Below are positions 17,810-25,309 of a stretch of 64,000 nucleotides of DNA, piece by piece. Location: positions 310,001 through 374,000 of the forward strand of contig JBDHYF010000002.1 in NCBI GenBank assembly GCA_039811185.1, in the 5' to 3' direction. A program made the position numbers and the translations under genes. The DNA comes from JAEZDR01 sp039811185. Its GTDB lineage: Bacteria > Bacteroidota > Bacteroidia > Chitinophagales > Chitinophagaceae. The notes below the pieces were generated by a model. That model was not told where the DNA came from. It was given only the letters and a program-made list of their open reading frames with translations, and did no database searches. How positions within the stretch are numbered: the first letter of the stretch is position 1; each line of letters begins with the position of its first letter.

Positions 17810-18178
17810 TTATGCTGAAGGTGGGCGAAGGATGAGAGCGGAAAACCGATAATGATAGTGATTGGAATAAAACGGAGTGTGCAGCAAATGCAGGTTCGAA
17901 ATGGCGTGGGCACACACGACAGGTTCGGCCGGCGTATAAACACTGAAGGCAGTTGTTTCACCGGCTGTTTTGTTATTTTGCTGATTGTCGTCCGCAGTCT
18001 TCATTTTTTTATTCAGAAAGCATTTGCCTTTACATTTTAGCTGAGGTTTTGTTTTGTTAACGCAAAGATTTGTACTGATGTACGATTGGTTGGCGTAGAA
18101 GAAAGAATAAACCGTAAGCGGATAAAACGTTTGCAGGCTGATGAGCAGTAGTAATATGAAACTAAGGATCGCTTTCAT
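17810..18178 (-). CDS. Small Cys/His-motif membrane-anchored protein of the copper operon
   Basis: A 122-residue protein from the ATG at 18178 (an in-frame TTG four codons earlier is less likely). Residues 4-27 form one hydrophobic segment, followed by a conserved-looking motif with Cys39, Cys49 and Cys53 in the pattern LCVNKxKPxLKCKGKC. A His-rich stretch (HAISNLHLLHTPFYSNHYH) lies near the C-terminus. I recall proteins with this C-x9-C-x3-C motif upstream of metal-related TonB receptors in Bacteroidota, but they have no assigned function. First gene of the operon with the YtkA-like lipoprotein and the OprC-like receptor; a metal-sensing or metal-handling role is inference. Confidence 0.65.
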   Translation of the reverse strand: MKAILSFILLLLISLQTFYPLTVYSFFYANQSYISTNLCVNKTKPQLKCKGKCFLNKKMKTADDNQQNNKTAGETTAFSVYTPAEPVVCAHAISNLHLLHTPFYSNHYHYRFSALILRPPSA

Positions 18179-18310
18179 TCTGAAGTGCAAATGTAAGCGG
18201 TTTCTGTCAAGCTGTTCTGACGGTGGTCAGGTCGTTGGGATAAAAAGATGATAGTGGTTACCCGGGGAACGTTTGCAGCGGGAAGCCGGCATCCGGAATT
18301 TTTAACGTAT

Positions 18311-18345
18311 TAATTTTGCAGAAAAAATATTTTCGGTTAGTTTTG
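18311..18345 (+). promoter_or_regulatory. Putative promoter for rpmI-rplT
   Basis: TAGTTTTG (18338-18345) matches TAnnTTTG exactly and lies 19 bases after TTTTG (18314-18318), the expected -33/-7 spacing for Bacteroidota. TAATTTTG at 18311-18318 is itself a second -7 match. The resulting leader of about 75 bases could hold L20 feedback control, but I see no structure that proves it. Confidence 0.5.
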
Positions 18346-18425
18346 CCGCCCATTTCCCACACGGCTCAACAAGTGCATCATCGGTTTGATGCCGCCAGCA
18401 GGGAGTAATCAGTTAAGATTATAAA

Positions 18426-18623
18426 ATGCCCAAAGTAAAAACAAACTCAAGCGCAAAAAAGCGTTTTAAGGTTACCGGTTCGGGAGAAATTACGTTTCAA
18501 AAAGCATTTAAACGTCACATCCTTACAAAGAAATCAACTAAACGTAAACGGTCTTTAAGAATGAAGGGCGTGGTTTCGCCTGCTAATAAAGATTTCGTTA
18601 TGCGTTTATTGCGTTTAAAATAA
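18426..18623 (+). CDS. rpmI: Large-subunit ribosomal protein bL35
   Basis: A 65-residue basic protein with the family start MPKVKTNSSAKKRFKVTGSG and the HILTKKSTKRKRSLR core. It is the first gene of an rpmI-rplT pair with a 37-base gap. The usual infC (and thrS) genes are not upstream: that side holds a divergent copper operon, so the pair has its own promoter here. Confidence 0.97.
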   Translation: MPKVKTNSSAKKRFKVTGSGEITFQKAFKRHILTKKSTKRKRSLRMKGVVSPANKDFVMRLLRLK

Positions 18624-18660
18624 TTTCTTCTATTCATTTTAATCTTAAAAAACTTTTTAT

Positions 18661-19005
18661 ATGCCACGTTCAGTACCTGCAGTTGCCTCTAAAGCACGCA
18701 GAAAAAAAATTTTAAAACAAGCCAAAGGCTATTACGGTAAACGGAAAAATGTTTATACCGTTGCAAAAAACCTTGTAGAAAAAGGGATGACTTACAGCTA
18801 TGTAGGCCGTAAGTTGAAAAAACGCGAATACCGTCAGTTGTGGATTGTGCGTATTAATGCGGCTGTAAGAGAAGAGGGTCTTACTTATAGCGAATTCATC
18901 AACAAACTAAGAGCGAAAGGTATCGATATCAACAGAAAAGTTCTTGCAGATATTGCTATGAACGAGCCTGCCAGCTTTAAAGCATTGATTGCTCAGGTTA
19001 AGTAA
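18661..19005 (+). CDS. rplT: Large-subunit ribosomal protein bL20
   Basis: The 114-residue protein has the expected basic N-terminal extension (MPRSVPAVASKARRKK) and core motifs KQAKGYYGKRKNVYT and RQLWIVRINAA. bL20 binds 23S rRNA early in 50S assembly and in many bacteria represses its own operon. It is followed by a strong terminator at 19025-19058. Confidence 0.97.
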   Translation: MPRSVPAVASKARRKKILKQAKGYYGKRKNVYTVAKNLVEKGMTYSYVGRKLKKREYRQLWIVRINAAVREEGLTYSEFINKLRAKGIDINRKVLADIAMNEPASFKALIAQVK

Positions 19006-19024
19006 TCGAACACTTACTTTTTTT

Positions 19025-19058
19025 AGAGGCTGTCTCCAACGGGGCAGCTTCTTTTTTT
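19025..19058 (+). terminator. Terminator of the rpmI-rplT operon
   Basis: A 12-bp stem with G-U pairs (19025-19036 with 19041-19052), a CAAC loop and a run of seven T residues. Confidence 0.85.
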
Positions 19059-19145
19059 ACATTCGGTCATTCAAGATAATCGGCAATTGCTATAATTTGA
19101 TGCTTATTTTTGCCGCATTTATTAATTTAAAATTACGGGCAGTAG

Positions 19146-20570
19146 ATGAATAATACCTACACCGATCTGGTGAAGCAAACTTTTCACTTTCCGCAAGAAG
19201 GTTTTGAGGTGAACAAAGAAGGTTACCTCGAGTTTAACGGACTTGATATTAAATATTTAATTGAAAAGTATGGAACTCCTTTGAAGCTCAGTTATCTGCC
19301 GAAAATCGGAAAACAGATTGGCCGCGCCAAGCAAATGTTTGCCACTGCCTTCAAGAAACATAAGTACGAAGGCAAATATTTTTACTGTTATTGCACCAAG
19401 AGTTCACACTTTTCTTTTGTTGTGGAAGAGGCGCTGAAGAACGAAATTCATCTGGAGACTTCCTACGCCTACGACATTGAAATTATTAATAAGCTCTACG
19501 AAAAAAGAAAAATTAATAAAGACATTTTTATCATCTGTAACGGCTTCAAACAAAAGCCCTACATACAACGAATTGCGCGGCTGATTAACTCGGGCTTTAA
19601 AAATGTAATTCCTGTTTTGGATAATAAAGAAGAGCTGCAATCTTATAAAAGAAGCGTGAAGAAGCCATTTAAACTCGGCATTCGTGTAGCGGCTGAAGAA
19701 GAGCCTTCTTTCCCTTTTTATACTTCGCGTTTAGGTATTCGCCCAAAAGATATTCTTGAGTTTTATGTGGATGAGATTGAAGGAAACGAAGACAAGTTTC
19801 AGCTTAAAATGCTTCACATCTTCCTAAACAAAGGAATTAAAGACGATATCTATTACTGGAGTGAACTAAACAAAGTAATTAACCTGTATTGTCAACTCAG
19901 AAAAATTTGTCCGGAGCTCGACTCTATCAATATCGGCGGTGGCTTTCCTATAAAACACTCGCTTGGCTTTGAATACGATTATCAGTTCATGATTAATGAA
20001 ATTGTGAGCAACATAAAAAAAGGATGTAAGCGCGCAAAGGTGCCGATGCCGAACATTTATACAGAGTTCGGCAGTTTTACAGTAGGCGAAAGCATGGCAC
20101 ACATATATAGCGTAATTGGACAGAAACACCAGAACGACCGCGAAAACTGGTACATGATCGATTCTTCGTTTATTACCACTTTGCCCGATACCTGGGGCAT
20201 TGGTGAAAAGTTTTTAATGCTTCCCATTAATAAATGGGATAATGAATATCAACGGGTGGTGCTCGGTGGTTTAACCTGCGACAGCCATGATTATTACGAC
20301 TCTGAAGAACACATTAAAGAAGTGTTCTTACCTAAGCTGAAAGCAGCAGAGGAAACCGATCCCGCCAATAAAGAACCGCTGTATATCGGCTTTTTTCATA
20401 CAGGTGCTTATCAGGATCAGATTAGCGGATATGGTGGAATAAAGCACTGCCTTATCCCTTCTCCCAAACATGTTATCGTTAATTACGATAAAAACGGCAA
20501 GCTTACGGATTGGCTGTACGCGAAAGAACAGTCGGCTCAAAGCATGCTGAAAATTCTTGGATATATTTAA
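19146..20570 (+). CDS. Arginine decarboxylase-like fold-type III PLP enzyme
   Basis: The 474-residue protein has an alanine-racemase-type barrel with Lys85 in YCYCTKSSHF as the PLP-binding lysine, the phosphate loop INIGGGFP, YTEFGSFTVGE, and the C-terminal GGLTCDSHDYY motif that supplies the substrate-binding Cys and Asp in group IV decarboxylases. It matches the shorter arginine decarboxylases of Bacteroidota rather than the 630-residue SpeA of E. coli; it would make agmatine for polyamines. Agmatinase and other polyamine genes are not in the window, so specificity for arginine rather than ornithine, lysine or carboxynorspermidine is not certain. TATTTTTG at 19105-19112 may be its -7 box. 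Its stop overlaps the ispH stop by 4 bases. Confidence 0.78.
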   Translation: MNNTYTDLVKQTFHFPQEGFEVNKEGYLEFNGLDIKYLIEKYGTPLKLSYLPKIGKQIGRAKQMFATAFKKHKYEGKYFYCYCTKSSHFSFVVEEALKNEIHLETSYAYDIEIINKLYEKRKINKDIFIICNGFKQKPYIQRIARLINSGFKNVIPVLDNKEELQSYKRSVKKPFKLGIRVAAEEEPSFPFYTSRLGIRPKDILEFYVDEIEGNEDKFQLKMLHIFLNKGIKDDIYYWSELNKVINLYCQLRKICPELDSINIGGGFPIKHSLGFEYDYQFMINEIVSNIKKGCKRAKVPMPNIYTEFGSFTVGESMAHIYSVIGQKHQNDRENWYMIDSSFITTLPDTWGIGEKFLMLPINKWDNEYQRVVLGGLTCDSHDYYDSEEHIKEVFLPKLKAAEETDPANKEPLYIGFFHTGAYQDQISGYGGIKHCLIPSPKHVIVNYDKNGKLTDWLYAKEQSAQSMLKILGYI

Positions 20571-21808
20571 ACTGCTTCAGGCGCTTCACTTAAAAATGAG
20601 GCGCTTACTTCTTCAATCGATTTTGCGCCGGGGTAAAATGATATCAATCTTCTGATTACTTTTTCCACCATCGCGTCGGGGCAGCTTGCGCCGCTCGTTA
20701 TCAAGATTTTTACAGGATATTTTTCCGGCAGCCAGTTTTCGATGGTAGAAGTTTCTTTTGTGCGCCAGTTACAATGAACGATGGCGTTCCTGCTGATCAT
20801 TTTTTCGTCTTCATCAATAAAGTAGGACGGCAGTTCGCCCTCGCAAAGCTCGACCAGGTGCGATGTGTTGCTGCTGTTATATCCACCGATAATTAGTGCG
20901 AGATCGGCCTCAGTGCTCACCATTGCCGACACCGCCGTTTGGTTGTCGTTGGTGGCATAACAAAGCGTATCTCTCGTATCCGCAAAATGGTCGGCGATTG
21001 CATCCGAACCATATTTCTCGAGCATTGTTTGCTTTAAAAAATCCGCAATTGCCTGCGTGTCGGTGGCAAGCTGTGTGGTTTGATTTACGACACCAATTTT
21101 TTGCAGATGCGCTTCCACATTGAACCCGCTGCTGAATCTTCCATCAAAATCCCTATAAAACTGCGACAGTGGAAGCGCGCCGTTAATATATTTTGCAAGA
21201 TGAATGGCTTCCTGCATATCGTTTATTACAACCGCATTTGCATTGCGCGATGCGTGCGAAAAGGTTGCCCTCGTTTCCTCATGCTTCGGTTTTCCATGGA
21301 TGATAACCGTAAAACCTTTTCGCGAAATCTGCTCGCTTCGGTTCCATACCTTTTCAACAAACGGACAGGTGGTGTTATAATGTTCTATCTGAATTCCTTT
21401 CTGGCGTAAAATATTTTCAATCTGAATAGTGGTGCCAAAGGCCGGAATAAGCACAATGTCGTCGGCTTGCAGCATATCGAAGGGAATAATTTGTTTGCCG
21501 CGCGTATCCTGCAAAAACTTTACACCGCTGTTTTTCAAATCGGCATTTACATGCGGATTGTGAATCATTTCACTCAGTAAAAAAATGTTTCTTCCTTTAT
21601 TTTCTTCAATGGTTTTAAAAGCAATTTCAATGGCATTTTCAACACCATAGCAAAAACCAAAATGGCGGGCAAGAAAAATCTGAACCGGTCCGAAATCGAG
21701 CTGTGTAGGCTCGAAGTCTTTTTTCAGCTTATCATCTTTTTTACGCTGCGCTTTAATGGCTGTTATCAGTCCGCTTTTATAGAAAGAAGGAACATTAAAC
21801 TGTTTCAT
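20567..21808 (-). CDS. ispH: 4-hydroxy-3-methylbut-2-enyl diphosphate reductase (long form)
   Basis: The last enzyme of the MEP pathway, making IPP and DMAPP with a [4Fe-4S] cluster. The three cluster cysteines are visible: Cys53 in HFGFCYGVE, Cys148 in TTCPFVEK and Cys283 in DTLCYATNDNQ; EETRAT and the STEADLALIIGGYNSSNT region also fit. At 413 residues it is about 100 longer than E. coli IspH; the extra is an N-terminal basic lead of about 40 residues and an insertion near residues 200-240, as in other Bacteroidota. Convergent with the decarboxylase gene, sharing TTAA at the two stops. Confidence 0.93.
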   Translation of the reverse strand: MKQFNVPSFYKSGLITAIKAQRKKDDKLKKDFEPTQLDFGPVQIFLARHFGFCYGVENAIEIAFKTIEENKGRNIFLLSEMIHNPHVNADLKNSGVKFLQDTRGKQIIPFDMLQADDIVLIPAFGTTIQIENILRQKGIQIEHYNTTCPFVEKVWNRSEQISRKGFTVIIHGKPKHEETRATFSHASRNANAVVINDMQEAIHLAKYINGALPLSQFYRDFDGRFSSGFNVEAHLQKIGVVNQTTQLATDTQAIADFLKQTMLEKYGSDAIADHFADTRDTLCYATNDNQTAVSAMVSTEADLALIIGGYNSSNTSHLVELCEGELPSYFIDEDEKMISRNAIVHCNWRTKETSTIENWLPEKYPVKILITSGASCPDAMVEKVIRRLISFYPGAKSIEEVSASFLSEAPEAV

Positions 21809-21900
21809 AAATTAGGTGCAAAGTAAACATTCTAAATTTGAATGTTTTTTTAAGAATAGCACGATTGCTGCTTCATTTGTTCTCTTAACCAATTTATGGA

Positions 21901-23067
21901 ATGGTAAAACTTCAGTCGATCTTAGACAACGATTTTTATAAGTTTACGATGCAGCAGTGCGTGGTAAAACTTTTTCCGCGGGCAAAGGCAAAATATCAGT
22001 TCATCAACCGTGGACAGCACCGGTTTCCGGCCGGCTTCGCTGCTGCGCTACGGCAGTCGGTAGCCGAAATGGCCAACCTAAAGCTATCTGCTTCCGAAAA
22101 ACTGTGGCTCGCAAAAACCTGCCCCTACCTCGATCCGGTATACCTCGATTTTTTGAACGGATATCACTACGATCCAACCGAAGTAACCATCGTTGAACAA
22201 GACGACCATGTGGAAGTGCAGGTGGAAGGCCTCTGGTACCGCACCATTTTATGGGAAGTGCCGCTGCTTGCGCTGATTTCGGAAAACTATTATCTGCTTA
22301 ACAACAGCCCGCGTGCAACCAACGAAGAAGCTTTTACAACGGCCGAATTGAAGATGCAGGCCTACAAGCAACTCGGCGTTACCATAGCCGATTTCGGAAC
22401 GCGGCGCCGACATTCTTTTCAGGTGCACGATGTGGTCATTGCAGCCCTGAAACAATTTGGCCGCCCCTTTGTTGGTACAAGCAACGTGCATCTTGCCATG
22501 AAACACAACACACGGCCTATTGGAACTCATGCCCACGAATGGTTTATGTTTCATGCTGCCAAATATGGGTATAAAATGGCAAACTCTCTTGCACTGGAAC
22601 ACTGGGTGGATGTGTACCGCGGCGAGCTGGGTATTGCACTGACCGACACTTTTACCACCAGAAAATTCTTTGAAATCTTTGATAAAAAATTTGCAAGATT
22701 GTTCGATGGTCTGCGTCACGACAGCGGCGATCCGTTATCATTCGCAACCATCGCCATCGAGCATTATAAGCGCATGGGCATCGATCCATTATCGAAAACC
22801 ATTGTTTTTTCTGACGCGCTCAACTTCGAAAAAGTAAAACAGATAGCTGCCTTCTGTCATAACAAAATCGGATTTTCGTTTGGCATCGGAACCAACCTCA
22901 CCAACGATGTTGGCCTTCAGCCACTCAACATCGTAATTAAAATGATTGCCGCTAAAACCGAAACCGGAAACTGGACAGATGTAGTAAAACTATCTGATGA
23001 ACCGCATAAACATACGGGCACCGAAGCAGCCATATCCTTGTCGAAGGCCGTACTTGAGATCGATTAA
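21901..23067 (+). CDS. pncB: Nicotinate phosphoribosyltransferase
   Basis: A 388-residue enzyme of the NAD salvage pathway that joins nicotinate and PRPP to give nicotinate mononucleotide. Family motifs are DNDFYKFTMQQ at the start, the FGTRRRHSFQ region, GTSNVHLAMKH, and the C-terminal RHDSGDP and FSFGIGTNLTND phosphate-binding loops. The length matches the PncB type. The conserved phosphorylated-His neighbourhood is in GTHAHEWFM. The aldehyde dehydrogenase gene starts 10 bases after its stop, which suggests one message. Confidence 0.95.
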   Translation: MVKLQSILDNDFYKFTMQQCVVKLFPRAKAKYQFINRGQHRFPAGFAAALRQSVAEMANLKLSASEKLWLAKTCPYLDPVYLDFLNGYHYDPTEVTIVEQDDHVEVQVEGLWYRTILWEVPLLALISENYYLLNNSPRATNEEAFTTAELKMQAYKQLGVTIADFGTRRRHSFQVHDVVIAALKQFGRPFVGTSNVHLAMKHNTRPIGTHAHEWFMFHAAKYGYKMANSLALEHWVDVYRGELGIALTDTFTTRKFFEIFDKKFARLFDGLRHDSGDPLSFATIAIEHYKRMGIDPLSKTIVFSDALNFEKVKQIAAFCHNKIGFSFGIGTNLTNDVGLQPLNIVIKMIAAKTETGNWTDVVKLSDEPHKHTGTEAAISLSKAVLEID

Positions 23068-23077
23068 ACATCATTTT

Positions 23078-24439
23078 ATGAAAAAGTTTACCTCCATTTT
23101 TCCGTTCGACCAGTCTGTGATTGCAGAATATCCGCTGCTTTCATTGGCTGAACTAAACAAAAAATCAGAAGCGGCTTCAAAGGCATTTTCGCACTGGAAA
23201 TTAACCTCCTTCAACCATCGGGCTGATGTGCTTACAAAAGCTGCATCCATTCTTAAAAGTCGTCGTCACGAGCTTGCAAAACTGATGTCGATGGAAATGG
23301 GAAAAGCTTATCAGGAGTCCGTTGCCGAAATTGAAAAGTGTGCGCTTGTATGTAATTTTTATGCAGAAAACGGTGAGGCGTTTTTAAAAGATGAAACCAT
23401 CGTTACCACTTACCAAAAAAGCTATGTTGCCTACCAGCCTTTGGGTGCAGTGCTTGCTGTTATGCCTTGGAACTTTCCGTTTTGGCAGGTGTTTCGGTTT
23501 GCAGCGCCAACCCTTATGGCCGGTAATGTAGCGTTGTTGAAGCACGCCCACAATGTGAGCGGATGTTCGTTAGCCATTGAAGAAGTTTGGCGGCAGGCCG
23601 GCGCAGCAGAAGGTGTGTTTCAGTCGCTCATCACCGACAGTGAAGGTGCCGAAAAAATGATTCGTACAAGTATTGTTCAAGCTGTATCGCTTACCGGCAG
23701 CGAAAAGGCGGGATCTGCAGTAGCAGCGATTGCCGCAACCGAAATAAAAAAATCGGTGCTGGAACTTGGCGGCTCCGATGGGTTTATTGTGCTGGCAGAT
23801 GCAGATATAACGGCTGCCGCCAAAACTGCTGTACAAGCGCGCATGCAGAACGCCGGACAAAGCTGTATTGCAGCGAAACGATTTATTGTTGAAACCGTTG
23901 TTTACGACGAGTTTATTGGCCGGGTGGAGGAGCAAATTAAAAATCTGAAACAAGGCAACCCCTTTCAGGAAGATATCGATATGGGGCCGCTTGCCTCGCC
24001 AAAATTTGCTGAGCAACTGTTGCAGCAGCTAAGTCAGTCCACCGCTAAAGGCGCTCATGTGCTTGTCGGTGGGCAGGCCTCCGGCGCAAATTTTCAACCA
24101 ACGCTCGTCAACAACATACACACAGAAATGCCACTGTTTAATGAAGAAACTTTCGGGCCGGTAATGAGCGTAATAAAGGCAAACAATGCTGAAGATGCGG
24201 TGCGCATTGCAAACAACCATCGCTACGGACTGGGAAACAGCGTATGGACAAAAGATTTGCAGAGAGGAGAAGCAGTGGCGCGACAACTCGAGAGCGGCAA
24301 TGTGTTTATAAACGCCATGACGAAATCTGATCCGGCATTACCATTTGGCGGACTAAAAAAATCCGGCTTCGGCCGGGAGCTTTCACACCACGGCATCCGC
24401 GAATTTGTGAATGCAAAAACCATCACCGTTTCGCCTTAG
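23078..24439 (+). CDS. NAD(P)-dependent succinate-semialdehyde dehydrogenase-like aldehyde dehydrogenase
   Basis: The 453-residue ALDH-superfamily enzyme starts at the ATG at 23078; a longer frame reaching into pncB is rejected because the added residues have no similarity. It has the cofactor-binding PWNFPFWQVFR, the general-base Glu in LELGGSDGFIV, the catalytic Cys in NAGQSCIAAKR and the C-terminal PFGGLKKSGFGRELS. Size and motifs fit the short Sad/YneI type that oxidises succinate semialdehyde, but related small aldehydes cannot be excluded. It ends in a 4-base overlap with the convergent DUF2461 gene. Confidence 0.85.
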   Translation: MKKFTSIFPFDQSVIAEYPLLSLAELNKKSEAASKAFSHWKLTSFNHRADVLTKAASILKSRRHELAKLMSMEMGKAYQESVAEIEKCALVCNFYAENGEAFLKDETIVTTYQKSYVAYQPLGAVLAVMPWNFPFWQVFRFAAPTLMAGNVALLKHAHNVSGCSLAIEEVWRQAGAAEGVFQSLITDSEGAEKMIRTSIVQAVSLTGSEKAGSAVAAIAATEIKKSVLELGGSDGFIVLADADITAAAKTAVQARMQNAGQSCIAAKRFIVETVVYDEFIGRVEEQIKNLKQGNPFQEDIDMGPLASPKFAEQLLQQLSQSTAKGAHVLVGGQASGANFQPTLVNNIHTEMPLFNEETFGPVMSVIKANNAEDAVRIANNHRYGLGNSVWTKDLQRGEAVARQLESGNVFINAMTKSDPALPFGGLKKSGFGRELSHHGIREFVNAKTITVSP

Positions 24440-25116
24440 CTTTTATCCGTTGAAACAGCAACGTTCAAAAACTGAACGAGTGGCTGAAGCGCACGAAACG
24501 AATCGCTAACGGTGTCAACAAAACCGGCAGCCGTAATTTCTTCGTCCGAGAACTTTCTGCCTGCAATCCAGCTTTTCAACTTCAGGTACTTAATGGCAGG
24601 ATGATCCTTCCCGTATTCTTTCGGCTCTCGTTTCAAACTGGTTTCGTCGTCCACCTGAAGATCGCCATACTGTTTCCGGAAATTTTTATGCCTGATAATG
24701 GCAAAGAACTCATCAGAATTGTAATCAATCTCCTGTCTTATTTTCTTTATCGTGTCGGGTTCGGGATGCCATATTCCGCCGCCTGCAAAGCTGTTGTTGC
24801 CCGGTTCGATATGCAGATAGTAGCCTGCAAACAAACTTTTCTTGCCACCCATTTTTAACGAAGCGCCAAAGTTTGTTTTGTAAGGTGTTTTATCCTTGCT
24901 GAAACGGATGTCGCGGTTTAAACGAAACACACATTTTCCCGGCTCGAGCTCGCCGATCGCCGCATCAAATTTTGCCGTGGCATTTATCAACGTCGCAACC
25001 GTATGTAAAAAGTTGGCGCGTGCCGACTCATACTCCTTTGTTTTCCCATCTAACCAAACTTTGTTATTGTTAGCGGCAAGCTCTTGTAAAAAGCGGATGG
25101 TGTTTTTTTCTATCAC
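24436..25116 (-). CDS. DUF2461 family protein
   Basis: The 226-residue protein shows the signature of DUF2461 (TIGR02453): an N-terminal FLQELAANNNKVWLDGKTKEYE block, the central RLNRDIRFSKDKTPYKTNFGA motif, and AGYYLHIEPGNNSFAGGGIW. Members are widespread in bacteria and fungi; no biochemical role is established. It has no signal peptide or membrane segment, so it is cytoplasmic. It is convergent with the aldehyde dehydrogenase and shares TTAG at the stop codons. Confidence 0.88.
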   Translation of the reverse strand: MIEKNTIRFLQELAANNNKVWLDGKTKEYESARANFLHTVATLINATAKFDAAIGELEPGKCVFRLNRDIRFSKDKTPYKTNFGASLKMGGKKSLFAGYYLHIEPGNNSFAGGGIWHPEPDTIKKIRQEIDYNSDEFFAIIRHKNFRKQYGDLQVDDETSLKREPKEYGKDHPAIKYLKLKSWIAGRKFSDEEITAAGFVDTVSDSFRALQPLVQFLNVAVSTDKS

Positions 25117-25309
25117 ATTCTTATTTTATGGCGCCTCAATTTATAAAAACAGAACTGTTTTTTAAAACCGTTAAACCATAGAAGCGGGCGCAGATGGTTT
25201 TAGGTGTGATAAAAACTATTGATTTAATATTGCACTGCTTTTATTAAAACAAGATGACTGAGCGTAAGCACCGCAACCTATGAACCTCGGTCGCCGGAAT
25301 GATTGAACT

